A DNA stretch of 64,000 bases from positions 236,249,546-236,313,545 of the forward strand of contig CM037878.1 in NCBI GenBank assembly GCA_021292165.1. The letters are read 5' to 3'. The notes under the pieces were generated by a model. It worked only from the letters and a program-made list of their open reading frames with translations, made no database searches and was not told the origin of the DNA. The stretch is from Shinisaurus crocodilurus. Its lineage: Eukaryota; Chordata; Lepidosauria; Squamata; Shinisauridae. The translations under genes and the position numbers were made by a program. Positions 20,318-31,110 of this stretch are shown here, in pieces (positions within the stretch are counted from its first letter, which is position 1; each line of letters starts with the position of its first letter).

Positions 20318-20949
20318 ATGGAGAGATTTATAACTTCTGATGTTTAAAATTTGTTATCAGCAAGGTGTGCAGTTCACACTTGCTTTTTTTATTCATTATA
20401 AATGCCTAATGGTGAATATGTCAAATGCATTACAGTTACAGGCCATTTTCTTAATTCTAGACACAGCCTCTTTCTTTTCTTTTCCTAATTAATTGAATTT
20501 CCCTAGGTTTCCTATTGAGCAATAATTCTCCTCCTGGAAAAAAAACCCTGAAAAACCAAATTGACTTTCTACAGTAGATGTCCACTGTCTGGAATCACAG
20601 AGAATTGAAATAAAAATAAAAGAATGCTCTTCTGAATTCTTTAGCTTGTGTTAATTAGCACAGTAGGTAGTTGTCAAGAGCCTGTCAATGGTGTACAAAA
20701 TATTGCTTATACATGAACACTCTTGTCTTCAGAGTTTTCCTGTAGTGTTTGCACCTCTAAAATTAATACCACAATGCACACTTAGAAAAAAAGAGTTTCA
20801 GGTAGAAATCTAAAGTGATCTGTGGCTTTGTCCATAATGAGCATCCAAACATCTGCTTAAAAAAAGAATACAGGTACTTCTATGTCCATGACATTTGTCA
20901 ATCCTATAAATGGTTTCCTTCAAGACTGTGTGTTTTCAATACCTCCTAT

Positions 20950-21265
20950 GGACATAAAGAAAAGGCCTTTTCAGTAGCAGCACCCACCCTTTGGAAAACC
21001 CTCCCCCGTGTAGTTTGGGAGGCAGAAAATGTGGCATGTTTCAAACACCTCTTGAAAATGCACTTGTTCACCCAGGCTTTCCCTGGCTTGTGATTTATTG
21101 TAATTAACCATGCAGCTCCATCTTACTGCTCCTTGTATTGCTCTGTACTATTATTGTAATTGGAATTGTTTTTAATAATGTATTTTAAATGTGATTTCAA
21201 TATTTATATGTGAACCACTTAGGGATTTTATTATATTAAGTGGTATGGAAGTATCACAAATTTTT
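20950..21265 (+). mobile_element. L2-like LINE 3' end
   Basis: The frame 20815-21093 includes KAFSVAAPTLWKTLPR and a final LLKMHLFTQAF, the conserved C-terminal block of L2-type ORF2. The 3' UTR then ends 'gtgaaccacttagggatttt' and 'taagtggtatggaagtatc'. 5'-truncated. Confidence 0.7.
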
Positions 21266-21509
21266 TAAAAAATGTTCATCTGTATAGGAAATTCCTTCTG
21301 TTTCAGCTACTTTGTGCAAGGAGTTATGGAATTAGGAAGTTGCCTTATAGTGAGTCTGCTGGCGATGATTTCCCTGCCTCCAGCTTTGCTGGTAGATGGG
21401 GTGGTAATTTTTCCACCCAGGCCCTGGAGAGAGACAAGAGTGGGCTAGCTGCAAAAGAAACCAATGTGCACAGAGGAGGTGGAGTCATCAGGCATAGAGA
21501 AGTGAAATA

Positions 21510-21777
21510 CAGTAATACCTCTTGGATTGCAAGTAACTTGGTCTGAGAGCGTTTTGCAAGACAAGCAAAAAATTTTAATAAATTTTGACTTGATAAACAA
21601 GCGACGTCTTACAAGACAAGTGTAGGGATGTGACCGCTCGCGCTCGCCTCGAGCGGGCGTAGTAGCGGGTCGAAATCGGCCCCGCTCACACCCGCCAGAG
21701 ACTCGCTTTGATATGAGTGTTTTGGATTACAAGCACGGTTCCGGAACGAATTATGCTCTCAATCTAAGGTATTACTG
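21510..21777 (+). mobile_element. Tigger/pogo-like MITE with nested GC-rich insert
   Basis: The ends are CAGTAATACCTCTTGGATTG and, inverted, CAGTAATACCTTAGATTG, flanked by TA (21508-21509, 21778-21779). The subterminal 'gattgcaag' and 'gattacaag' blocks are typical of Tigger-type ends. From about 21622 to 21706 it is interrupted by a GC-rich piece starting TAGGGATGTGACC, which belongs to the TAGGGATGT family at 33315, 48616 and 48970. Confidence 0.8.
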
Positions 21778-21819
21778 TAGTGCAATTCAAGGTGCGGCTT
21801 CTCCCCTGAAGCCTCCTCT

Positions 21820-21950
21820 TTCTCCCTTCGTACACTGACTGGCAGTGGCTCTCCAGGGTTTTGCACAGGAGTCTTTCCCAGTTCTACCAGCAGAGGCCAA
21901 GTACTGAAGCTGGGAACTTTTACATTCAAAGCACAGCCCTTCCACAAATC
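21820..21950 (-). mobile_element. tRNA-derived SINE (second family), partial
   Basis: Contains 'actgactggcagtggctctc', 'caggagtctttcccag' and a worn head. The minus strand shows 'ggaagggctgtgctttgaatg' and 'cccagcttcagtacttgg'. A short match to the SINE 3' end ('aggaagttgccttatagtga') lies at 21335-21354, so the copy may have been split by the insertion that includes the Tigger-like MITE. Confidence 0.65.
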
Positions 21951-23573
21951 ACCAATCCATTGTGAAAACTCAAGGAACAGTTACCTTGGCTGTGCCAGAA
22001 TTTTCTAAGCATGATAGTTAATATTCATTGTCATTAAACACCCTTGGAAGGGAAACCAGTTTTTGGGTGTTCAGAGGAACAAATGACCCTGATGTCCTGT
22101 TCACATGCTGTTTCATTTGTTCAGTGGCTTTGCAGGTACACAGTACATTATATTGTGTTTCCCTGATGATCCTGAATAATAGCCTATTATGGCTGAACTT
22201 TCCATAAAATTCTCTAGCCATTTTTAAATCGACTCAACTTCATAAAGCCACAGATTAATGATGTGCTTCTCCATAAAGGTATTTTATCATGTTGTTTTAA
22301 TTGCTGCCTGTCAGTTCTGAGAGGTGCCTTGGATGCTGCCACATTGAAAAGAAAAAAAAATGCAACACTTTTATTTGCTTTCCTAACAACATGCTTGCTC
22401 TTCCTGGCCTTATCATATTCATCTCAGGAATGTTCTTCCCAGACTGGAGAGTCTTTTTCTTTTAGTCACTTTCAGTTAGAAAACATTTGAGGTCATTAAG
22501 TATTTTCTGGTTGTGCTTTGTATTCTTTCCAATTCTTCTGTATCCTGGTTGAAAGGGTCAAACATCACAGCATGCTTTATTCATGCTGGAGAGTGCCAAA
22601 TATTTAGACATTGGTGCAAGCAATAGGCTGAGCGGGGGCAGGCAGGGGAGGATATGATGGGTTGGAAAGTTGTTGCTGTTTGCACATGCACATTCAGTAA
22701 AAGGTCAGCCCAAATTAAAATTCCCCCAACAAGGCAGGGAAGAGCATACATGGCATGTAGATCGCTATAAACTTTAACACATACTTAAACGTTATCAGGC
22801 ATAAAAGATGGTGCCCATTTGGGGTCTGAATGTCAATGATATATTATATAACAGCAAAGTCTGGTTGAGAAACTAACTTAGAATCAAACCTCTGTGCCCT
22901 TCTTTAATATGTTTTAAGTACTCTAGATGGAGGATGAAAATGACATTGATTCTAATTGCACAGCAGAACTGAAAATCCAATTCTACTTCTCACTGTCTAA
23001 ACTCAATGAATGCATGGGTGTAAATTTGTACAGCAGCATATTAGAAAAGAATGCACAGGAATCTTGTTATTACTTAACACCCACACATCTTGTAAACTAA
23101 TCATGGGATTTGTACTGAATCTTTTATACACAGTTCAGAAAACCTACCCTTCATGTTCTATTTTACCTTTTAAACCAATCAACCAGGCAGCAGTTGCAAA
23201 CATTTTGCTACTAGACTTTTCTTTTGCTGTGAGTAGTAAAAGGTGATGTAGTCTTTTGACTAAAGTCAATGGGGTTTTAATAGATCAGTTGGGTTCAAGC
23301 CAAATATAGACCCTTGCATTAAAATATTCAAAACTTTAACAGATGCTGTTGTGTGCTTATGGCTGCAATCCTATGCACAAGTAACTGGAAATAAGCTCAA
23401 GTAAACACAAGAGTGACCGACTTCATAATAAATATACACAGGACTGTGGTGCATGGCTCTAACTTTATGCATATTTATCTGTGAGCAAGGCCAACTGAAT
23501 ACAATGAATGCTTGTGTGCATGCACCTCTATCATATGCATATTGACTTCTGAACAACATGCATAGGTTTGAGC
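21951..23573. other. Unique AT-rich DNA
   Basis: No gene recognised. 23366-23455 resembles a worn copy of the 'gcaatcctatgcac' palindromic MITE seen at 27872. Confidence 0.4.
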
Positions 23574-23720
23574 TTTAAAACAGGGTGCATGCATATGTAT
23601 ATGTATGCACTTATATGTAAATGGCTTAGATCCAGACTAATGGGGTGTTTTGCCACAGGTTCCCCAAGAGAGATTGGCAAAGGTTCTTTAAGGAATTTTC
23701 ATGCCACAAGTACTCTTCTG
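23574..23720 (+). repeat. 147-bp duplicated segment, copy 1
   Basis: Nearly identical by eye to 26563-26710, including 'gggtgcatgcatatgtatat' and 'taatggggtgttttgccaca'. Both copies end at '...caagtactcttctg', after which the sequences differ completely. No known family was recognised. It could be a conserved terminal portion of an unknown transposon or a local duplication. Confidence 0.85.
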
Positions 23721-23961
23721 GGAGGTCAAAGCCAAACATATTTATTGTAAAGCTGAGCATGAGATACAACAATGCTATCAGCCTTCCCCCAAGTTCCCTG
23801 GTGGAAGTCCCACCCCTTAGCAACACAGTCACTGTACTCTTTCTAACCAACCGAAATGCAAAATCCAGCAGTTCTCCGCCTAGGTGTCAGCTTCCAGCAC
23901 TGGGCTTCAGCAGGGCTCTTCAAACAGCTTCTTCTGCTCCTTTTCACTCCTTCCAACTTCA

Positions 23962-25018
23962 GCATCATCATCATCAGGCGATCACTCGTGACCGAGTAAG
24001 ATTGTCTTCCGGGATAAAAGGAGGAGATTCTAAAGAAGATTGTGTAGACTCTAGCGATGGGTCCGTAAGTGACTGTGGAGGCCAATTCTAGATCCACACA
24101 GCTTCCCACAGTGAGGACACAGGTTACCAGATAGAAGATGGTCCTGTAAAGGATTCATTTGACGTGCTTTTCGCTTAGCACGTTTCTCCCTTTCACCTTG
24201 CACTCGGGCTTCTTCAAAGTCCATGGAACCTTTGTGAAAGGCCAACCTCCATTTAGATCGTTCATGGGCCAGAGCTTCCCAGTTTTCGATGTTTATATTG
24301 CATTTTTTTAGATTAGCCTTATGAACATCTTTAAACCTCTTATATTGACCACCGATATTCCGCTTTCCATCCTTGAGTTGGGAGTAAAGTAACTGCTTTG
24401 GGAGACGGCAGTCAGGCATTCGAACAACATGACCGGTCCACTGAAGTTGGCGTTGAAGGATCATTTTTTCAATGCTAGTAGTCTTTGCTTCTTCCAGTAC
24501 ACTGACATTTGTTCGCCTATCTTCCCAAGTAATTTGCAGGATTTTCCGGAGGCAACGTTGATGAAACCTTTCAAGGAGGTGGAAGTGACGTTTATAGATA
24601 GTCCATGTTTCGCAGGCATACAATAAAGTTGGTAATACAATGGCTTCATAAACCAGTGTTTTGGTCTTCTTACAAATATCCCGATCCTCGAACACTCTAT
24701 GTTTCATTCGAGAAAATGCGGCACTTGCGGAGCTCAGACGATGCTGGATTTCACTGTCGATGTTAGCTGTAACAGAAAGATAGCTGCCAAGATAGAGAAA
24801 ATGATCGACATTTTCCAGTATTGTCCCGCCAAGCTGGATAGATGGCATCACCAAAGGATTGGCTTGCACTTGCTGATGAAGCACTTTGGTTTTTTTGATG
24901 TTAAGTGAGAGACCAAGTTTTTCGTATGCTTCTGCAAAAGCATTTAGGATAGTTTGGAGATCATCCTCTGAATGTGCCGAGACCACATTATCATCAGCAT
25001 ACTGAAGTTCCACAACGG
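23962..25018 (-). mobile_element. 5'-truncated LINE with YADD reverse transcriptase
   Basis: The minus-strand element begins inside the RT domain near 25018. It carries the open frame 24051-25013, a 90-base 3' UTR ('cggtcacgagtgatcgcctg') and ends in a short (GAT)n tail at 23962-23980. The clade is not assigned. Confidence 0.8.
24051..25013 (-). pseudogene. LINE ORF2 C-terminal half: RT palm, thumb and zinc-finger tail
   Basis: A 320-codon open frame starting within the RT. It has LQYADD (residues 3-8; catalytic Asp pair), NIKKTKV, YLGSYLS, LLYACETWT and LQWTGHVVRMPDCRLPKQLL. It ends in a C2H2-like motif, CPHCGKLC...HSHLRTH. The endonuclease and most RT motifs are missing, so it cannot act alone. 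The frame shows no stop, which suggests limited age. The same C-terminal arrangement is known in several vertebrate non-LTR elements. The Met used is internal, not a real start. Confidence 0.82.
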
Positions 25019-25365
25019 AGGTTGTAATTACCTTACTTTTTGCTTTCAGCCTGCTGAGATTAAAAAGCTTTCCACCTTATATATCACGAGAGCAGGCAGC
25101 TATGTGAGCAGCAGATCGTGCACTTGAATGATTACAGCTGTGCTTCTTTTTTGCAGTGTCATTCTGTTGGCCAGCAGGCAACTCACAGGCTAGCAATTAA
25201 AGCAACATCGTGCCTTGCTAGAGCAAGATACAAAGTATACAGAGCATCATACAGAGCATCGAGGCAGCACTGCTGGGCAACACACTACACTCCTTGCCAT
25301 CTTCCGCGACTCCCATTACATGGGGCAATTCTATGTATGTCTACTTAGGTTAGTGTAGGTTTGCA

Positions 25366-25455
25366 GCCTAAGCTGAACACAGTTCTCATTAAACTCAATG
25401 GGACTTAAGTCATGACTAACTTTTCCTACTGATTTCCATGGAACCAAAGTTTAAC
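25366..25455. repeat. Degraded palindromic MITE of the 'cattaaactcaatggga' type
   Basis: Contains 'ctcattaaactcaatgggac' followed by 'ttaagtcatgactaac', the same building blocks as the palindromes at 27872-27963 and 53463-53596. Confidence 0.45.
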
Positions 25456-25649
25456 TAAGTCTGAATCATATACAGATAAATATATATGCTCAAGGAATGT
25501 AGAGATGCTTAAGGCATTTGATATTTGTGAATTCCTCTATGGAATGAACTGATCCACACCTCTCATACTAATGTGCGGATTGAAACTTACTTTCCACCAG
25601 ATTTTAGACTTCTCGGACTGTTGTGGCACAATTCTCAGCAGTTTAAGGG

Positions 25650-26445
25650 TGCAGTCCTATGGGTTGTGTGCTGACAAGGCAGGAGGAGTGACAGAGACAA
25701 TTTTCACCTCTCCATTCTCCTTTGTTTTTCCCCTCTAGATGGGTCTCTGAGCCCATCTAGTGGAGGCACACTAGTGGGGGCAGGGCTGGGGCTGGAGAGG
25801 CCATAGGATTTCTCGTATCCTGAGCCCTCCTCTCTCCTCTCCTTCCTGCCCAGTGCAATGTCCCATTTCAGACCTTTCTGAGGTCCTCCATGGCCGCTTT
25901 TGTGACCTTGTAATGTACCTGGGATGATTCTTTCCATGGCAGATGCAAGGGGGTGGGAGATGGGGCAGAGGGAGGGATCAAATTCTGGAGTCCCACTCCT
26001 TAGGTTGTAGTAGTAGACAGAATCCAACAGGGCACTTCTGTCCATGTCGATTCTCTTCTGTCCTGCCAACTGCATTGTTCAAGCAGTCTCCGCCACTTGA
26101 GCAATGACACTTTAGCAATTCCAGAGCAATCGAAAATGAGTGAAAATGCTCATTTCTGGAAGGAGGCAGGTTGGTGAAGCTTGCATAAGGGCGGTCCACT
26201 GACCTGTTTCCTTCCAGAAATTAGCATTAGCAGAAGTGCTAAATCTCCCTTCTGTAAGTGGTGGGTCCCATTTGTGCAATGCGATTGTCAGGACTCACCA
26301 CTTGCACAACGGAATTGGCAGGGTGGGAAAAAAATGGCAGGGGCATGTTGGATTCTGCCCCAAATCTACAGCCTTGGAGGGGAGACTCTGAAGAATCCTA
26401 TGGACCCTGGGGTGCTCTCCGGGGACCATAGGATTGCTCTCTATG
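25650..26445. repeat. Unidentified about 800-bp repeat with inverted ends
   Basis: It starts 'gtgcagtcctatgggttgtg' and ends 'accataggattgctctct', so the ends are inverted around 'ccataggattgc'. Internal inverted pairs occur: 'tttctggaaggagg' at about 26153 against 'ccttccagaaatt', and 'agaatccaacagggc' at about 26018 against 'gttggattctgcc'. The first 210 bases match 59463-59680 ('ggggctggagaggccatagg'). This fits a non-coding DNA transposon not named here. Confidence 0.55.
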
Positions 26446-26562
26446 TGTATCAAATTATATGCATTGAAATATGTATTCCAAAAGAAAATTACATTTGTGC
26501 TTTAAGAGGAATTTTTAAAATTTGCAGATGACTGCTTCTGCATATGTTTAATTTAGGGAATG

Positions 26563-26710
26563 TTTTAAAGCAGGGTGCATGCATATGTATATGTATGCAT
26601 TTATATGTAAATGGCTTAGATCCAGACTAATGGGGTGTTTTGCCACAGGTTCCCCAAGAGGGATTGGCAAAGGTCCTTTAAGGAATTTTCATGCCACAAG
26701 TACTCTTCTG
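26563..26710 (+). repeat. 147-bp duplicated segment, copy 2
   Basis: Partner of 23574-23720 in the same orientation, 3 kb away, with only a handful of substitutions. Downstream sequence is unrelated. Confidence 0.85.
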
Positions 26711-26976
26711 CAGAAACAGAATAGAACAGAATTAAAGATAAAAACATGTAAAAGTAACACAGATTGAAAATAGACTGATTTGCTGATCCCTAAGTGAACA
26801 CTGGTATTTACCTGCAATTCATAACAATTTGGGAAGCAGGTGGGAAATGTAAAACAAAACGAACAAAACCCTGGCCATTTACAAGAAAATCTCAAGAACT
26901 ATCAAATGCCTTTGATCAATATATACGAATTACTGATAAATGATGACATTAGAAAAGACTGGAAAGTGTTCAAGGG

Positions 26977-27088
26977 AAGCCTTGTGGTGTGTTGTGAGGA
27001 TAAAATGGAGAGGAGGAGGAAGATTATGTAAGCTGCCTTGAGTTCCTTGCAGGAAGAAAGGCGGGGTATAAATATAATAAATAAATAA
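26977..27088 (+). mobile_element. CORE-SINE 3' fragment
   Basis: Only the last 110 bases are present ('gtgttgtgaggataaaatgg' to '...tataataaataaataa'). The flanks carry 'agtgttcaag' on the left and 'agtgtttcaag' on the right, a probable target duplication. This means the SINE was 5'-truncated at insertion. Confidence 0.85.
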
Positions 27089-27529
27089 GTGTTTCAAGAG
27101 CTGGTAGGTACCTTCAGTGAACACCAGTTAGCTAACTTGCTTATGGCACTGATCCTGCAAATATAGACTTCCTGCTCTTATCTGGAAACTTGCTCACATT
27201 TCCACTTGATTTTTTATTTTTTGTACTGTGTCCTGCAAAGATAGATAAATAGAGCTAAAAGATCTGGCTCAGTTCCCTCTCACCTAAACTGTTGGAGTGG
27301 AGGCACTGGACTCTACATAGAAGTTGGGGATTCATAATAAACTATGAGCCTTACAAGCTACCAGAATTCTTAATCCAACACTGGGAATTATACATTTAGG
27401 TGGAATCTCCATTAACTTCCACACACAAAAATAGTTTAAAGTTGTTCAACAGAAATATATTTCCTTCATACAAAGAGGACCTTGTTTCATGCTGCACGTT
27501 CAAAAGTTAGCACTGATTTGACATAATTA

Positions 27530-27634
27530 CTGGGTTCAGAGAACACAATAACCCACACTCAAGGGTTGAGTGTGGGTTGTTGTTGAACTGTGGGTTGTTG
27601 TTGAACTGTAGGTTATCATGTTGTCTGAACCCAG
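27530..27634. mobile_element. Fold-back MITE, copy 1
   Basis: 105 bp between CTGGGTTCAGAGAACACAAT and the inverted end ATGTTGTCTGAACCCAG. The interior is 'gtgggttgttgttgaact' repeated. A closely related unit in opposite internal orientation lies 96 bases downstream. Confidence 0.8.
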
Positions 27635-27730
27635 CTGCAGTAACAAGTCATGGCTTGTTAACCATAAAAAAGAGAACTCACATTGTTGGGATGTGAACTG
27701 TGGGTTGTTCACCATGGTTTGTTATCTTGG

Positions 27731-27834
27731 CTGGGTTCAGACAACACGATAACCCATGTTTCAACAACAACCCACAGTTCAACGACAATCCACACTCAAC
27801 CCTGGGTGTGGGTTATCGTGTTGTCTGAACCCAG
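27731..27834. mobile_element. Fold-back MITE, copy 2 (inverted relative to copy 1)
   Basis: 104 bp with near-perfect inverted ends CTGGGTTCAGACAACACGAT and ATCGTGTTGTCTGAACCCAG. The interior 'caacaacaacccacagttca' is the reverse complement of the copy 1 interior. Worn relatives lie at 43150-43332. Confidence 0.85.
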
Positions 27835-27871
27835 TCAATATCTGGATATACACAGTTCCACCTAAAAACCC

Positions 27872-27963
27872 AAGGCTGCAATACTATGCACACTTACATG
27901 GAAGTAAACCCCATTAAACTCAATGGAATTACTTCTGAGTAAATATGTATACGATTGCTCTCT
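27872..27963. mobile_element. Palindromic MITE
   Basis: Inverted structure: 'gcaatactatgcacacttac' and 'ggaagtaaaccccatt' on one side, 'aatggaattacttctgagta' and 'gtatacgattgc' on the other. Fold-back of about 92 bases. Related pieces at 23366, 25366, 53463 and 53790. Confidence 0.7.
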
Positions 27964-27999
27964 AAGTGATATAAATTACAACAACAGTCAAGTATCAGC

Positions 28000-29950
28000 A
28001 AGCTTGAGGGAATTCCATGTTTTGTAGAAGTATACAGAATCTTTAGGGAAAACAACCTAAGGAAACAAGGAAAAGAACAACAATGAAAAATGTAATGTAA
28101 AACTGAGGAAGAGGGGGAATAGAATCCTGGAAGATGGGATGGCTGCCTGGAACCCTGAATAGGAGCATTACACACTGCAAAATTTTGTTGCAGGGCCCAC
28201 TTGTCTACATACAATTGTATTATCTTTCCATTACGCTATGAAATGCTTGACTCTTGTTTTCCTCTCCTTTGAACTTGATGTTTTTGTTCTTTATATAATT
28301 ACATTGCTGGCTTCTTGAATTTGAGATTTTGAGAAATTGTTTGCGGTGTTTTGTTTTGTTTTTGCATGCCTGCATCTGTACAATTGAATTGGAAAAGTAC
28401 ATTGTGCAGAGTCTATATTTGGTTTTTAAAATGTTTTTATTACACTTCCTATCTCACTTCTCATATTAAATTTGCAAGTGGCAAATTTATTTATTTTATA
28501 TAGCCTATCCCAAGGGCTTGGGGCAAATAGCAATGTTACAATCATACAATCATAAATCAAAACTAAATCAAAACTTAAATGATTAAATGCAGTCCTTTCC
28601 ACATTTATTTACCTAGGAGTAATCTCAACTGAACATAGTGGAAGAGTAAATATGCCTTAAATTGTGCTATATGCTACCTTTCTATGGGAGGAAGACCCTA
28701 CCTTTAGGCAGAAGGAGGTAGCTGTCTCAAGCAGAGCTGATTTGGATGCCTTGAAAAGACAGCAAATTGATTGTTATTTCATTTATTATTATATTTTTAC
28801 TGCCAGGCAGGGGAGAGGTACTTGTGGGATTTTCTGCCTTAGGTGCCAGAATAGCTGGGCTGGCATTGGTTAATATTGAACTTGGGTGAGGGGGGGGGGA
28901 TTTGCTGCCCTGTCTTAGGCAGCAAAATATCTTGGGCCGGCCCTGCTTGTACTTTCACTCAACTGGAACCAAGCAATCCTGCCATGCTGCAAATTCCACC
29001 CACTTTTGGTTCCAGCCCCAATGGATTTTTTTCCATGGGTCTACGGTCCTTCATACAAATATGTTTCCACACTCTTTATTATGTGTCCATGGATAGAAAA
29101 GCAGGATGAAAATAATAAATCAAATCAACTTTGGAATCTCAAGTGCCATGCATGCACTTACCTGCCTCAGTCCTCCTCTGTCCTATTTTCTTTTTCCAGT
29201 TTTTTTTTCATTTTTTCACAATTTCTCTTAATTTTTACTGACATTTAGAGAGAATGGTGAGTACCTGAGGCAGTCAAACATTCTCTGCAGAACAGGATTA
29301 CAGGAATACACACATATATTACTGTAATTCATTCAAGTCATTAATAGCATAATATTGATAATAGTCTAGGTTCGATCAATTGATTATAATAAGGACAACT
29401 ATTTAGAGTGAAAGTCATTAAAACTTCATCTTCCTTTTAAACAAGATGTGTGATTGAATATTTCCATAATTTCAACATGCTCTTCTCAGACATAAGAAAT
29501 AACCAAATAATATACGTATATTACTAGAAATTGATATAAATAATCTATGTACTGAATTTATTATTTATAGCGATGAATAACAATATTCCAAACAATGTTT
29601 GAACGTTATCATATTCCACTTCTGGCATACACCACAAGGAAATCCAGTGGCACCAAGGCAACAGTAAAATCAAAATCTATCAGCTTCCAGTCTTACTAAC
29701 TCCTGTTGGTCCAAGCATGCAGCATGAAAATGAGTTCTGTCATGCAGGGCAAAGATCCTCGAGTTGTCAAAAATATACAGTCAAAGCCCAGATTCCAAAT
29801 GAAGAAGCTTTAGTATGATTAGAAATAGACATATAAAGAATGGTTGGGGAAATAGATTGGTAGCAGTAAAAAGAAACAAAAGTAAGTAACCTAAGCTAAA
29901 CAGTCTTAAAGAAGAATCTTCAACTTACGTACTTGCAAGGAGCAAGGATG
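28000..29950. other. Mostly unique AT-rich DNA
   Basis: No gene recognised. 28484-28530 ('ttatttattttatatagcct...') may be a worn LINE tail on the minus strand, and 28588-28660 a worn palindromic MITE. Confidence 0.35.
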
Positions 29951-29969
29951 TTCAGTATATAACCTGGGG

Positions 29970-30195
29970 TATTTGGGATTGAGCCTCCGGGGAGGAGGGC
30001 CTGATTCCAACTTGTCTTTCTCTCTTCCCCTCCCCTCAGGGTTAGGTATTTAAAGGCAGCTCCTTGGCAGGGACTCTGTTTGGGGTGGAGCCTGCTGGGA
30101 GGAGGGGGGCCTGATTCCATCTTGAGGCACCTGGCTGATGCTGCCTGTCAGTCTCTCTTTCCCCTTCCCTTCCAGTATTTAAAGGATGCTCATTG
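29970..30195 (+). promoter_or_regulatory. Two tandem promoter-like units, probable L2 5' UTR
   Basis: Two units of about 105-115 bases share 'gagcct-ggaggagg-gggcctgattcca', a 'ctctttcccc'-type block and 'tatttaaaggcagctcc' or 'tatttaaaggatgctc'. TATTTAAA is TATA-like. The tandem repeats sit 550 bases upstream of an L2-type endonuclease remnant on the same strand, so they may be monomers of that LINE's 5' UTR promoter. This is inference from position. Confidence 0.45.
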
Positions 30196-30734
30196 GTAAA
30201 GGTGCGAGCCTTTGGTATGAGTTGAAAGGCACAAGCCAGAGGGCTCTTGGCCTTTAACTCTGAGCCTGTGGCATCTCTGGGAAAAGTAGGCTGTACAACA
30301 GGAATATTACTGCTAGTGAGGCATTTCCACCTTCTGCCTCCTCAGCCTTGTTTGTCTGCTTCAGCAGAGATACAGAGGCCAGCAGAGCTGGGAACTTCAC
30401 AGCCATTCAGTGCAATATATCCCAGCAACCAACAACAGCAACAGAAAGCAGCCACAGGGGGAAACAGTGGAGCAATTGGGGACATTCAAAATCATTTAGT
30501 GCCTGCTCATGATTAGTTGTTGCACCAAGGGCCAGGGCTCTCTATTTTTTATATTGTCATTTTAACATGTGCCTGGTAAACTGATGAAATAACCTGGGGG
30601 AGTGGTGCCCCTATTAGTGTGGTCATGATGGGGACAGGGAGTGTGGCACTGGGAGCTTAATGGGTCAGTTAAAAAGAAGAGCGTAGGCACATCACACCTA
30701 TCCCCTCTTCTGGTTCTCTCTCTAACCAGATGGT

Positions 30735-31110
30735 TCCTGGCTACCTTAATGGCTTGCCCTTGAATCTAGTGATGATGCTGCAGAGTGCCAGAACAATCCA
30801 AAACAAAATCTCCTCATGGATGAGAGGACTGACCTGATGTGTATTACTGAGGCCTGGTAGGGGAACCGGGGCTGGGGGGATAGTCGCTTTCAGCTCTGTC
30901 CTCCTTGGTACTCGGTGCAGCACCAACGTAGACTGGAGGCTCAGGGAGGGAAGCTGCCGTATAGGATTTTTGTTTCCCTCTCTATCTTTCCTATCCATTC
31001 AACTGCCAATCTTGATTGTTTGTACCTTGTGCTGGGTACTCAGGAGAGATTAAGGATTCTGCTGGTATACCCAGTCAGCATCTCTTTCTTAAGTTACACC
31101 TCTGAGACAG
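30735..31110 (+). pseudogene. L2-type LINE endonuclease remnant
   Basis: Broken frames give LPLNLVM, then ERTDLMCITEAW (cf. the ...TETW catalytic Glu block), QLCPPWYSVQHQRRLEAQGG and DCLYLVLGTQERLRILLVY. Their order and spacing match the N-terminal APE-like endonuclease of L2 ORF2. Several frameshifts and a stop after EAW make it non-functional. No RT follows. Confidence 0.72.

Noticed and set aside
24051..25013. Host zinc-finger protein
   Set aside because: The C2H2-like end follows a YADD reverse transcriptase in the same frame and a LINE-type 3' end.
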